This document shows, piece after piece, positions 9,128 through 17,749 of a stretch of DNA of 64,000 nt. How positions within the stretch are numbered: position 1 is the first letter of the stretch; every line of letters begins with the position of its first letter. The position numbers were made by a program, and so were the translations under genes. Source of the DNA: RFXV01 sp038150465 (GTDB lineage: Bacteria; Bacteroidota; Bacteroidia; Flavobacteriales; Schleiferiaceae); the NCBI GenBank assembly GCA_038150465.1, contig JAYOTP010000010.1:1-64000 (forward strand). The letters are read 5' to 3'. The notes beneath the pieces were generated by a model. The model was not told the origin of the DNA. It made no database searches and saw only the letters and a list, made by a program, of their open reading frames with translations.

Positions 9128-10308
9128 TTAGCGCATCAGGAAGTTGAATTTGTCCAGATTCTTCAGGGCGATTCCCGTTCCGCGCACCACGGCGCGCAGC
9201 GGATCTTCCGCCACATATACAGGAAGTTCTGTCTTTAGAGAGATCCGTTTGTCCAGACCGCGGAGCATGGAGCCTCCTCCCGCCAGATAGATGCCGCTGT
9301 TGTAGATATCCGCAGCCAGTTCGGGTGGGGTCATGGAAAGGGCTTCCATGATGGCCTCTTCGATCCGGGTGATGGACTTGTCCAATGCGCGGGCGATCTC
9401 TTTATAGGTGACCATGACCTGCTTGGGCTTACCCGTCAAGAGATCCCTTCCTTGTACTGCAAGTTCATCTGGCGGCACCTCCAACTCATCGAGGGCAGAG
9501 CCCACTTCGATCTTGATCTGTTCGGCGGTACGCTCACCTATGTACAGGTTGTGTTGGTTCCGCATGTAAAAGCTGATGTCATTTGTGAACACATCTCCGG
9601 CCACCTTGATGCTCTTGTCACTAACGATCCCTCCGAGGGCGAGAACGGCGATCTCAGTGGTTCCCCCGCCGATATCGATGATCATATTGCCTTTGGGCTC
9701 CTGTACATCGACCCCGATACCGATCGCTGCCGCCATGGGTTCGTGGATGAGGTAGACTTNNNNNNNNNNNNNNNNNNNNNNNNNNNNNNNNNNNNNNNNN
9801 NNNNNNNNNNNNNNNNNNNNNNNNNNNNNNNNNNNNNNNNNNNNNNNNNNNNNNNNNNNACATCGACCCCGATACCGATCGCTGCCGCCATGGGTTCGTG
9901 GATGAGGTAGACTTCCTTGGCTCCTGCGTGTTCGGCAGAATCTCTAACCGCTCTTTTTTCCACTTCCGTGATTCCCGATGGTATGCAGATCACCATTCGA
10001 AGTGAGGGAGCCATCCACTTGCTTCTCAGACCGGGAACACTTTTTATGAATTCCCGGATCATGTGCTCCGATGCATTGAAATCGGCAATGACGCCGTCTT
10101 TCAGCGGACGGACCGTCTTGATGTTTTCGTGGGTTTTCCCATGCATCTGTCGGGCTTCGTGCCCAGAGGCAATGATCTTGTTGCTCGCTCGGTCAATGGC
10201 GACGATGGATGGTGCGTCCACCACGACCTTATCGTTGTGAATGATCAATGTGTTCGCCGTTCCAAGGTCGATCGCAATGTCTTGTGTGAAGAGTTTAAAA
10301 AGGCCCAT
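9128..10308 (-). CDS. mreB: MreB actin-like rod-shape protein (interrupted by an assembly gap)
   Basis: The N-terminal half (MGLFKLFTQDIAIDLGTANT, actin phosphate-1 motif) and the C-terminal half (DIGGGTTEIAV, phosphate-2 motif; AGGGSMLRGLDKRI, adenosine motif) flank 100 N. A 55-bp sequence is present on both sides of the gap, so the break is an unmerged contig overlap, not a biological disruption. Deleting the N run and one copy restores one frame of 341 residues, the normal MreB length. MreB forms membrane-associated filaments that direct lateral wall synthesis. It is the first gene of the mreBCD-mrdA-rodA operon, 18 bases downstream of purH. Confidence 0.93.
9705..9759. repeat. 55-bp direct repeat, copy 1 (left of gap 1)
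   Basis: Begins ACATCGACCCCGATACCGAT and ends GGTAGACTT immediately before the N run. It is identical to 9860-9914. Both copies encode the same stretch of MreB, so they are the two ends of overlapping contigs. Confidence 0.95.
9760..9859. other. Scaffold gap of 100 N inside mreB
   Basis: Exactly 100 N, a placeholder length. Because the flanks share 55 identical bases, the true gap size is probably minus 55, meaning no sequence is missing. Confidence 0.95.
9860..9914. repeat. 55-bp direct repeat, copy 2 (right of gap 1)
   Basis: Identical to 9705-9759. The sequence continues into the N-terminal half of mreB. One of the two copies should be removed to obtain the intact gene. Confidence 0.95.
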
Positions 10309-10326
10309 GCGGGGGATTCATGCGGG

Positions 10327-11805
10327 TTAATGTTTGAAGTGTCTGTGTCCGGTGAAGACCATGGCCATGTTGCTGGCATCGCAAAAGTTCACCGACAATT
10401 CGTCTTTGACCGAACCTCCGGGCTGTATCACAGCTTCGACCCCCGCCTCGTGCGCTATCTCCACGCAGTCTGGAAAGGGGAAAAAGGCATCTGAGGCCAT
10501 GACCGCGCCCTCGGTGTCGAGCTGGAAGGCTTCTGCCTTGTTGAGCGCCTGGCGCAGGGCGTCCACCCGGGAGGTTTGCCCGGTGCCGCTTCCGATGAGT
10601 CGACGGTCCTTGGCAATGACAATGGTGTTGCTTCGTGTGTGCTTGGAAACCTTTGAGGCAAAAAGCAGATCGGCCTCTTCTTCTTTGCTCGGTGACCGCT
10701 TGGTGACCACCTTGAGGTCTTCCTTTGAATCGGTGATGTCGTCCGGCTCTTGTTCGAGCACACCATTTAAAATGCTGCGCAGCTGTTTTTCTGGCCGGCT
10801 GATCGCCCGGGTACGCAAGAGGATGCGGTTCTTTTTGGCCTGAAGGATCTGAAGTGCCTCTGGGCTGAAGTCAGGGGCCATCAGTATCTCGAAGAACAGT
10901 TTGTCGATCTTCTCAGCCACTTCCGCATCGATCGTCCGGTTGGCAGCAAGTACGCCTCCGAAGGCAGAAACCGGATCGGCTTCAAGCGCATCTTCCCATG
11001 CCTGAGTGAGGGAATCTCTGCTCGCAATGCCACATGCGTTGTTGTGCTTGAGGATGGCGAATGTGGTGTCTTCGAATTCATCGAGCAGCCACCACGCACT
11101 GTCGATATCCAATAGATTGTTGTAGCTCAGTTCCTTTCCGTGCAACTGTTCGAAGGCCTCTGAGAGATCACCGATGAATCGCCCCTTTTGGTGCGGATTT
11201 TCTCCGTATCGAAGCTCCTTGGAACCGCTCATCCATCGATTGATCTCCTGATCGTAATGGGCACTTACAGCAAAAGCACGCGTGGCCATCCGCTTCCTGT
11301 CCTCGGCCTCGCTGTGTCCAGCTTTCTCTTCCATCAGCTTCTGTACGTCTTCGTACGCATCTTTATCGGGTACGATAAGAACGTCTTTGTGGTTCTTGGC
11401 GGCCGCCCGGATAAGAGAAATGCCTCCTATATCGATCTTTTCAATGATCTCACTTTCGGATCCGCCTTGGGCGACCGTTTCCCGAAAGGGATACAGATCA
11501 ACGACCACCATGTCGATCTCGGGTATTTCGTAGCGGTCGAGTTCTTGTGCATCTCCGCTATCTCCTCTCCGGGAGAGGATCCCCCCAAAGACCTTTGGAT
11601 GAAGCGTTTTGACCCGTCCGCCAAGGATGCTCGGATAGCTGGTGAGCTCTTCCACAGGATGCACAGGAAGTCCGAGTGCTTTGATGTAGGTATAAGTCCC
11701 ACCTGTGGAATAAAGCGTTACTCCTTGTGAACGCAAACACTTGACCAAGGGCTCTAAGCCGTCCTTGGAAAAAACCGAAACCAATGCGGTGCGTACTTTT
11801 TTCAA
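10327..11805 (-). CDS. purH: Bifunctional AICAR transformylase / IMP cyclohydrolase PurH
   Basis: 492 residues when started at the TTG before KKVRTALVSVFSKDGLEPLV, which aligns with the usual N-terminus. The frame is open to 11871, but the extra 22 residues are hydrophobic and atypical. The N-terminal MGS-like cyclohydrolase part has LYSTGGTYTYIKALG and GRVKTLHPKVFGGIL. The C-terminal transformylase part has LRYGENPHQKG and KHNNACGIA. It catalyses the last two steps of IMP synthesis, formylating AICAR with 10-formyl-THF and then closing the ring. It lies just upstream of mreB on the same strand, an order often seen in Bacteroidota. Confidence 0.95.
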   Translation of the reverse strand: MKKVRTALVSVFSKDGLEPLVKCLRSQGVTLYSTGGTYTYIKALGLPVHPVEELTSYPSILGGRVKTLHPKVFGGILSRRGDSGDAQELDRYEIPEIDMVVVDLYPFRETVAQGGSESEIIEKIDIGGISLIRAAAKNHKDVLIVPDKDAYEDVQKLMEEKAGHSEAEDRKRMATRAFAVSAHYDQEINRWMSGSKELRYGENPHQKGRFIGDLSEAFEQLHGKELSYNNLLDIDSAWWLLDEFEDTTFAILKHNNACGIASRDSLTQAWEDALEADPVSAFGGVLAANRTIDAEVAEKIDKLFFEILMAPDFSPEALQILQAKKNRILLRTRAISRPEKQLRSILNGVLEQEPDDITDSKEDLKVVTKRSPSKEEEADLLFASKVSKHTRSNTIVIAKDRRLIGSGTGQTSRVDALRQALNKAEAFQLDTEGAVMASDAFFPFPDCVEIAHEAGVEAVIQPGGSVKDELSVNFCDASNMAMVFTGHRHFKH

Positions 11806-11912
11806 TCCAATACCGATAAAGAAGGTGAACCAAATCGAATGAGCAAGATAATGAATTAAGCCCCTGAGCACCCTTCATTTCTTCACTAATTTGCAAGCCT
11901 ATTTCGGTCCCT

Positions 11913-13160
11913 ATGCGCGCTTGGTTCAATGCTCTTTCCGAAAGTGTGGCTTTCGCGCTGCACGCCCTTCTGGTCAACAAATTGCGCGCATTCCTGAGTC
12001 TTTCAGGCATCTCTATCGGGATCTTCTCCATCATTCTGGTATACACTGTTGTGGATTCTTTGGAATCCAACATACGCAGCAGTGTGGAGTCTTTGGGGAA
12101 CGATGTGGTCTACATCCAAAAGTGGAGCTGGGGCGGTGGTGGCGAATATCCGTGGTGGCAGTACATGAAAAGGAGGGAGCCCTCTTTTCAGGATTTCAAG
12201 GATCTGCAAAAGCGGTTTCCCAAGGCCGAGGCCATGGCATATGGAATGAGCATGAGCAGTGTGGCCAAGTACGGGAGCAATTCCATTGAAGGGGTAGGAG
12301 TATTCGGCTCGACACATCAATACGATCGGATATGGGAATTCGAACTGGCTGAAGGAAGGTATTTCACCGAACTGGAGTCCAACTCTGGACCCAATGTGGC
12401 GATCATTGGTTCGGATATCGCTCAGGGTCTTTTTCAGGGCAAAAGCGCGGAGGGCAAGAAGATCGGTATTCTCGGAAGGAAATTTCGGGTCATCGGTGTC
12501 TTTGAAAAGAAAGGCAAAAGTCTGGTAGGCGAGAACCAGGATGAGTTGATCCTCGTCCCGACCTCGACCATGCTCAAACTCGCCAGTCCGGAGAAGTTGA
12601 ATGGCAACATGATCATGGTGCGCGCCGGAGCAGGCATGTCCTTTGATGAATTCAAAAGTGAACTCAGGGGCGTGTTTCGCACCATTCGAAGACTCCAACC
12701 CAAGGTGGATGACGATTTCTCCCTGAATGAGATCTCCTTGGTGGCCAATGGTCTGGACCAATTGTTCGGTGTTATCGGTGCGGCGGGTACGGTGATCGGT
12801 CTTTTCTCCGTGCTGGTCGGCGGATTTGGCATCGCGAACATCATGTTCGTCAGCGTGAAGGAACGCACCAATCAGATCGGCATCCAAAAGGCACTCGGTG
12901 CGCGAAATGCCTTTATCCTCATGCAGTTTCTGGCCGAAGCGGTGCTGCTGTCTCTGATCGGTGGCCTGGTCGGGCTGGGGGTGGTGCTGGGCATCATTCC
13001 TTTTGTGGAAGATCTCTTTGGCTTCGAAGTTTTCATGAGTCTCCAAAATGTATGGAGAGGCATTTCGATCGCGGTCGGTGTGGGATTGGTCAGTGGAACC
13101 ATCCCGGCATTGCTGGCCTCACGACTCGATCCGGTCGAGGCCATACGCAGCGGCATCTAG
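11913..13160 (+). CDS. MacB/FtsX-type ABC transporter permease
   Basis: 415 residues with a transmembrane helix near residues 25-48, a large periplasmic MacB_PCD domain (about 50-280) and three C-terminal helices in the FtsX domain (about 285-410). The FtsX part contains the conserved NIMFVSVKERTNQIGIQKALG and ends SRLDPVEAIRSGI. Such permeases couple cytoplasmic ATP hydrolysis to movement of periplasmic or envelope substrates such as lipoproteins, peptides or macrolides. No cognate ATPase is adjacent, so the partner must be elsewhere. It is divergent from purH and ends tail-to-tail with the GAF gene, with a 4-base overlap. Substrate unknown. Confidence 0.88.
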   Translation: MRAWFNALSESVAFALHALLVNKLRAFLSLSGISIGIFSIILVYTVVDSLESNIRSSVESLGNDVVYIQKWSWGGGGEYPWWQYMKRREPSFQDFKDLQKRFPKAEAMAYGMSMSSVAKYGSNSIEGVGVFGSTHQYDRIWEFELAEGRYFTELESNSGPNVAIIGSDIAQGLFQGKSAEGKKIGILGRKFRVIGVFEKKGKSLVGENQDELILVPTSTMLKLASPEKLNGNMIMVRAGAGMSFDEFKSELRGVFRTIRRLQPKVDDDFSLNEISLVANGLDQLFGVIGAAGTVIGLFSVLVGGFGIANIMFVSVKERTNQIGIQKALGARNAFILMQFLAEAVLLSLIGGLVGLGVVLGIIPFVEDLFGFEVFMSLQNVWRGISIAVGVGLVSGTIPALLASRLDPVEAIRSGI

Positions 13161-13627
13161 AAACCTGCCAAAGGCCATTTTTCTCCGATCTGTTCGCAGA
13201 TATTTCCGATGAGCCTTCGGTCTTCAGCTCCAAAGGGAGCCGTCTTATTTGAATCAATGTCCAATTGGGCCACCAATCGGTCTCCGGAAAAAATGGGGTA
13301 GACCACTTCGCTTTGTACGAGCACATTGCAGGATATGTAGTTGTCTTCGAGGCGGACATCATCCACAAAAAGGGCTTCTCCACTTTCTGCCACCTGGCCG
13401 CATATCCCTTTTCCATAGGGAATGCTGGTGTGTTCTGTGGGCAGTCCTTCGAAGCAAAGCAGATCGAGTCTCCGCTGTTCCGGATCCATGGTGTAGATGC
13501 CCACCCAGTCATAATGAGCTACTGTTTGTTGGAGCAAACTACAGACTTTCTGGAGCGCACTTTTACCAAGTGCAGCAGCCGAGATCATCTCACTGGCTTG
13601 TTGCTCGATCTTTTTCCACTGGGTCAT
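13157..13627 (-). CDS. GAF-domain protein, free methionine-(R)-sulfoxide reductase-like
   Basis: 156-residue single GAF domain with the fRMsr-type segments IPYGKGICGQVAESGEALFV, ISCNVLVQSEVVYPIF and LDIDSN. fRMsr enzymes reduce free methionine-R-sulfoxide using a set of cysteines. Here two of the usual three are visible (in GICG and ISCN), while the position aligning with the first (ACxxIP in fRMsr) appears to be histidine (EHTSIP). It may therefore use a two-cysteine variant or be a ligand-binding GAF protein. It overlaps the DgkA gene by 4 bases (ATGA), indicating co-translation. Confidence 0.72.
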   Translation of the reverse strand: MTQWKKIEQQASEMISAAALGKSALQKVCSLLQQTVAHYDWVGIYTMDPEQRRLDLLCFEGLPTEHTSIPYGKGICGQVAESGEALFVDDVRLEDNYISCNVLVQSEVVYPIFSGDRLVAQLDIDSNKTAPFGAEDRRLIGNICEQIGEKWPLAGF

Positions 13628-13989
13628 AACTGCAAGGATTCTTTGATATGGGGGATGTATATGATGATCCCGATCACTGCGGACGAAATGGATACAACGA
13701 GCACTGCAGCAGCTGCGAGATCCTTGGCATCCCTGATGAGTTCGTCTTTTTCTGGATGGATCTTATTGGCCAGACGTTCGACCGCTGAATTCAGAGCTTC
13801 GGCGGCAAAGACCGCCCCGATGCACATCAGAATGACCGTCCATTCCAAGGGCTTGAGTTCGAGTAGGACTCCAAGGCCCATCGTACAAAAAGCAGCGAAA
13901 AGGTGGAAGCGGGCGTTCCTTTCCTCCTTGATCAGAATAAAAAGTCCACGGAAGGCGAAGAGGAATCCGTGCAGAAATGATTTCCTCAT
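13624..13989 (-). CDS. DgkA-family lipid kinase (diacylglycerol/undecaprenol kinase)
   Basis: 121 residues with three hydrophobic helices and the family signature EALNSAVERLANKIHPEKDELIRDAKDLAAAAVL. The conserved acidic residues and Asn of the active site are visible in AAEALNSAVE. Members phosphorylate diacylglycerol or undecaprenol at the inner membrane, recycling lipid carriers. Members outside Proteobacteria are often undecaprenol kinases, so I leave the substrate open. It is co-transcribed with the downstream GAF gene through an ATGA overlap. Confidence 0.88.
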   Translation of the reverse strand: MRKSFLHGFLFAFRGLFILIKEERNARFHLFAAFCTMGLGVLLELKPLEWTVILMCIGAVFAAEALNSAVERLANKIHPEKDELIRDAKDLAAAAVLVVSISSAVIGIIIYIPHIKESLQL

Positions 13990-14090
13990 TGCGTTGTTGA
14001 AATGTTTAAGACCCCAACCCTAAGCATGTGTTTTGGCGTATTTCCTTTGACTAAACTAACTGAAGTGCGTATTAAGGGTTCTATTCCGCA

Positions 14091-14115
14091 TTCTTTTTTT
14101 CGAGAGAAAAAAGAA
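14091..14115 (+). other. AT-rich hairpin in the leader of the T9SS-cargo gene
   Basis: TTCTTTTTTT and the complementary GAAAAAAGAA surround a 5-base loop, giving a 9-10 bp stem, 42 bases before the ATG at 14157. It could be a 5' UTR structure or a terminator for an unannotated short transcript. The surrounding 167 bases (13990-14156) hold no gene. Confidence 0.4.
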
Positions 14116-14156
14116 GTTTTGTTGAACAAGAATCCTTCTTGAGCCTTAATCCCAAA

Positions 14157-17100
14157 ATGAGCAGTATGCTTAGAATGCGATTTGTCAGTGTAATTTCTTC
14201 GTTGATCTTACTTCCCTTCGGCCTCAGTGCCCAGACCGAGTTCGGAGTCGTCGATTTTCAATCGACCGATCTGGACGGAAACGCCACGACTCAGATATGT
14301 CCGGGCAACGACTATCAGGTGCAATTTGCGGTGACCAACGGGCAGCTCAATGCGTTCGCTGTCGCCCGGATCGTCATGGTGGACCCATTGGATGCGTTGA
14401 ATCCGTTGAACAATCAGGTGGTTGGAAACTTCAACAATGGAGCGACCAACATCATAGGAACACCGGGTACGCCAAGTGCACCGATCCCCGTGACCGTCAG
14501 TATTCCGGGTTCTGCCACGCCAGCAGCCTACTCATTCTTTGTCTCCGTAGACTCGGTGAATGTGACTCCTGGTCCGGCCGTTAGTGATTCCATTCAGCGC
14601 ACAGCGATCGCCAATCCAGTGGCCTCGGTCGTATTGGACACATCTTCAGCGGTCTATATGAATACGTTCCGCACAGACAGTGCGAGCCGTTTGTTGTCCT
14701 ATGATCCGCTGACGGGTCCTGTGGCAGGCGGAATCGACGCGATTCCGGCAACTGCAGTTCCTGTTCCGGATGCGCGCGACAGCACGATCAACTTTTGCGC
14801 GGGTGACAGCCTGCTGCTTTGGAATGCCGACAGCCTGACGGCTACCGCTCACATATGGTATCAGAACGGATCGCCAGTTGTAGGGCCGGGTTCTGGCAAG
14901 GGCCATCTTTGGGTCAGTGAGTCAGGTTACTACTCACTGCGCACAGAACAAGCCAATACCTGTTCAGATTCAGTGGCCTACATCGGAGTGGGCTCAGCAT
15001 CTGGCGGCGTGACGGCAGGTGTCAAGGGCGTCTACTTCAATGCATACGACATCGACACCACCATTTCCCGCAACGGTCCTGGTAATGCAGTCGGTCCCGC
15101 CACCCGTTTCTGCTTAGGAGATTCAGTGGTTCTTTCGGCGCGGGAGATCTCCTCGCATCCACAGGGGAATTACAGCTATCAGTGGGTAGCCAACGGCACT
15201 GATTCCATCAGCACGAATTTTGAGTTGGTGGTCAAGAATGCTGGCAATTACGAAGTATACATCACCGAATCGATCGGAAATTTCAGCTGTTCCGGCAGAT
15301 CCAGTCTTGTACAGGTGATCGTAGACTCCATCCCGAGTCTGGCCTTCAGTACGGGAGATTCCATTGGCATCCTTCCCGGCGACAGCATCACGGTCACGGC
15401 GAATGTGACCAATGGCCTGGCTTCCAGTTTCCGCTGGTTCAAGTTGCCATTGAACAACACTGTTGCCACAACAGCAGACTACGAGGTGAAAGATCCCGGA
15501 ACCTATTTCGTGCAGGCCACCAGCGCGAGCGGTTGCCAGATGAACGATACGTTGTATGTCGAAGACCTTTCTCGTACGCATTTGAGCATCAGTAGTTTCC
15601 AGACTGAGAATTTGGATGGAACCTTCAGTTTACAGATTTGTCCGGGAAGCACACATCCCTTGGAATTCATTGTGGCCGATGGCCGGGTGAATCCTTTTGC
15701 TACGGTGGTTGTGCGCATCGTGGATAAAAACAATCCGGTGAATACGATCAATGGAACGGCCGTCGGCTCCTATCCCAACGGAGGAACGGCCATCACGGGA
15801 ACGACTGGGGCGCCGAGTGCGCCGGTCCCGGTGACGGTCACCATACCCGATCCGATCAATTCTTCGGATTACTTCTTCTATTTGGACGTGGCCCCCGCAG
15901 GTGTTTTTCCTTCGCCAGCAGTGAGCGACAGCACCGAACGGACGGTGATCCCGAATCCCATTTCCCGCATGGTGCTGGATACATCCACAGCGACCTACGC
16001 AAATATTTTTAAGACAGATAGTCTGAGCATTCTTCTTTCCAATGTGGCGGGCTTGGGTCCCGTGCCTGGTGGAGTAGACTTTCTGCCGCCAACGGCTTTT
16101 CCTATTCCCGATGCGGCCGACAGCACGGTCAACTTCTGTAAGGGCGATAGCTTGTATCTGTGGAATCCAGACAGTCTTACCGCCAATGAGCACATTTGGC
16201 TCCTGAACGGCGTCCCTTACCCAACTGCAAGTGTCAACCAAGGACATCTTTGGGTGCATGAATCGGGTTACTACAACCTGATCACAGAGAATTCCAACAC
16301 CTGCGAAGACTCCGTGGCCTACATTGGTGTGGGTCGGCCCGGACTGATCGGTGCAGCTGGGGTCAAGGGCATTTATTTCAATGCCTACGAAGTGGATACC
16401 ACCCTGTCCAGAGTAGGTGTGGGCAATGCCGTCGGACCTCCTACGCGTTTTTGTGTAGGCGATTCACTGGTTCTTTCGGCCCGTGAGAATTCCTCGCATC
16501 CCTTGGGCGCATACACTTATCAGTGGGTGGCCAATGGAACCGACTCGATCAGCACAGATTTCCAGATCGTAGTCAAGCAACCGGGTTCATATGAGGTCTA
16601 CCTCACTGAATCCATCGGCACTGGATTCACCTGCGCAGTCAAATCGAATGTGGTGGAAGTGGTGCTGGATTCCTTGCCGGGTGCGGAGATCGGTACAGCG
16701 GGTGCAACCATCTGCTACGGAGATACCATCGTGGTCCAGGACACCAATACTTACTTCCCCTCGCGTCTTTATGAGTGGTATGCCAACGGACAGAGCCTCT
16801 TGGGCACCTTTGGTGATACCAACCTGATCAAGCTTGATACAGCCTTGCTTTCTTCCATTGGCGTTCATGCAGACACCCTGCTGTATATGACGCTTGTGGT
16901 GACCGATACGATCGGTTGCGACAGTGTGAGTGCGCCAGTGGTGTTTGACTTTGCCCGTTATCCAGAGATCGCATTGAGCAGCGGGAATAATGTCTCGCTT
17001 TGTTTGGGCGACAGCCTTGTGGTTTCTGCCTTTACGGTCAACGGCGTTCTGAGTTCCTACATCTGGTACGATCTGGCGGACAGCAGTGTCATTTCGACGA

Positions 17101-17741
17101 ATGCGAACCTGACGATCAATACGGCTGGTGCCTATTATGTAGAGGCAACCGGACCAAACGGCTGTTCCAAGACCGATACACTGGTTGTGACCGGTCTGGC
17201 AGTCACGGCCAACGCGGGGATCGACCAGGCTGTGGATTCCGGTCAGGTGGTCCAGCTCGGTGCGACAGGCGGTATCAGCTATTACTGGTACGCCAATTCA
17301 CCGGTCTATTTCAACAATCCGTTCGATCCAAATGCACAGACGCTGCCCACCATGGATACGACCACCTATTATGTAGAAGTCACTGCGGCCAACGGCTGTG
17401 TGAGTGTGGACAGCATGCAGGTATTCATCAATCCGAAAGTGCCGGATCCGCTGGAACCCTACAGCGATGTTCAAAATGTGATCACGCCCAACGGCGATGG
17501 AGTGAACGACCTGCTCGATCTGTCTGAGGTGATGGATGGAGACAATTGCGAACTGCGCATCATGAATCGCTGGGGCGCTTCTGTTCGGGTATTCTCTTCC
17601 TATCAGAACAACTGGAACGGTACCGACGACGGCGGGGATATCCTCCCGGATGGCACCTACTATTACACATTGAGATGCTCCTCCGGAGTGGAATTCAGGA
17701 TCAAAGGTGCGGTGACGATTCTCACCGGTAACTCTAAATAA
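14157..17741 (+). CDS. Secreted multidomain protein with gliding-motility-associated (T9SS type B) C-terminal domain
   Basis: 1194 residues from the ATG at 14157. A signal peptide (VISSLILLPFGLSAQ, cleavage likely after SA) is followed by two tandem copies of a region of about 370 residues. Further Ig-like modules follow (GATICYGDTIVVQ, VSLCLGDSLVVSAF, AGIDQAVDSGQVVQLGATGG). The last 90 residues form a CHU_C/type B sorting domain: NVITPNGDGVNDLLDLSEV, LRIMNRWGASVRVF, WNGTDDGGDILPDGTYYY. It should cross the outer membrane by the type IX secretion system and be released or surface-tethered. The PorP/SprF gene 8 bases downstream is the usual partner. Ligand unknown; an adhesin-like role is inferred. 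Confidence 0.9.
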   Translation: MSSMLRMRFVSVISSLILLPFGLSAQTEFGVVDFQSTDLDGNATTQICPGNDYQVQFAVTNGQLNAFAVARIVMVDPLDALNPLNNQVVGNFNNGATNIIGTPGTPSAPIPVTVSIPGSATPAAYSFFVSVDSVNVTPGPAVSDSIQRTAIANPVASVVLDTSSAVYMNTFRTDSASRLLSYDPLTGPVAGGIDAIPATAVPVPDARDSTINFCAGDSLLLWNADSLTATAHIWYQNGSPVVGPGSGKGHLWVSESGYYSLRTEQANTCSDSVAYIGVGSASGGVTAGVKGVYFNAYDIDTTISRNGPGNAVGPATRFCLGDSVVLSAREISSHPQGNYSYQWVANGTDSISTNFELVVKNAGNYEVYITESIGNFSCSGRSSLVQVIVDSIPSLAFSTGDSIGILPGDSITVTANVTNGLASSFRWFKLPLNNTVATTADYEVKDPGTYFVQATSASGCQMNDTLYVEDLSRTHLSISSFQTENLDGTFSLQICPGSTHPLEFIVADGRVNPFATVVVRIVDKNNPVNTINGTAVGSYPNGGTAITGTTGAPSAPVPVTVTIPDPINSSDYFFYLDVAPAGVFPSPAVSDSTERTVIPNPISRMVLDTSTATYANIFKTDSLSILLSNVAGLGPVPGGVDFLPPTAFPIPDAADSTVNFCKGDSLYLWNPDSLTANEHIWLLNGVPYPTASVNQGHLWVHESGYYNLITENSNTCEDSVAYIGVGRPGLIGAAGVKGIYFNAYEVDTTLSRVGVGNAVGPPTRFCVGDSLVLSARENSSHPLGAYTYQWVANGTDSISTDFQIVVKQPGSYEVYLTESIGTGFTCAVKSNVVEVVLDSLPGAEIGTAGATICYGDTIVVQDTNTYFPSRLYEWYANGQSLLGTFGDTNLIKLDTALLSSIGVHADTLLYMTLVVTDTIGCDSVSAPVVFDFARYPEIALSSGNNVSLCLGDSLVVSAFTVNGVLSSYIWYDLADSSVISTNANLTINTAGAYYVEATGPNGCSKTDTLVVTGLAVTANAGIDQAVDSGQVVQLGATGGISYYWYANSPVYFNNPFDPNAQTLPTMDTTTYYVEVTAANGCVSVDSMQVFINPKVPDPLEPYSDVQNVITPNGDGVNDLLDLSEVMDGDNCELRIMNRWGASVRVFSSYQNNWNGTDDGGDILPDGTYYYTLRCSSGVEFRIKGAVTILTGNSK
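14235..15336 (+). repeat. Intragenic duplication, copy 1 (about 367 codons)
   Basis: Protein-level repeat. Copy 1 carries FQSTDLDG, QICPG, TPGTPSAPIPVTVSIP, PAVSDSIQRT, FCAGDSLLLWNADSLTA and QWVANGTDSIST, and these match copy 2 in the same order. Nucleotide identity is patchy, so the duplication is not recent. Confidence 0.85.
15576..16680 (+). repeat. Intragenic duplication, copy 2 (about 368 codons)
   Basis: Copy 2 carries FQTENLDG, QICPG, TTGAPSAPVPVTVTIP, PAVSDSTERT, FCKGDSLYLWNPDSLTA and QWVANGTDSIST, collinear with copy 1 at an offset of about 447 codons. A unique Ig-like segment of about 80 residues separates the copies. Confidence 0.85.
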
Positions 17742-17749
17742 TCACAGAG

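Noticed and set aside
9654..9863. mreB pseudogene or disrupted gene
   Set aside because: The interruption is explained by an unmerged contig overlap of 55 bases; the joined frame is intact.
11806..11871. Longer start for purH with a hydrophobic leader
   Set aside because: PurH is cytoplasmic and the family begins at KKVRTALVSVF; the extension lies in the divergent promoter region.
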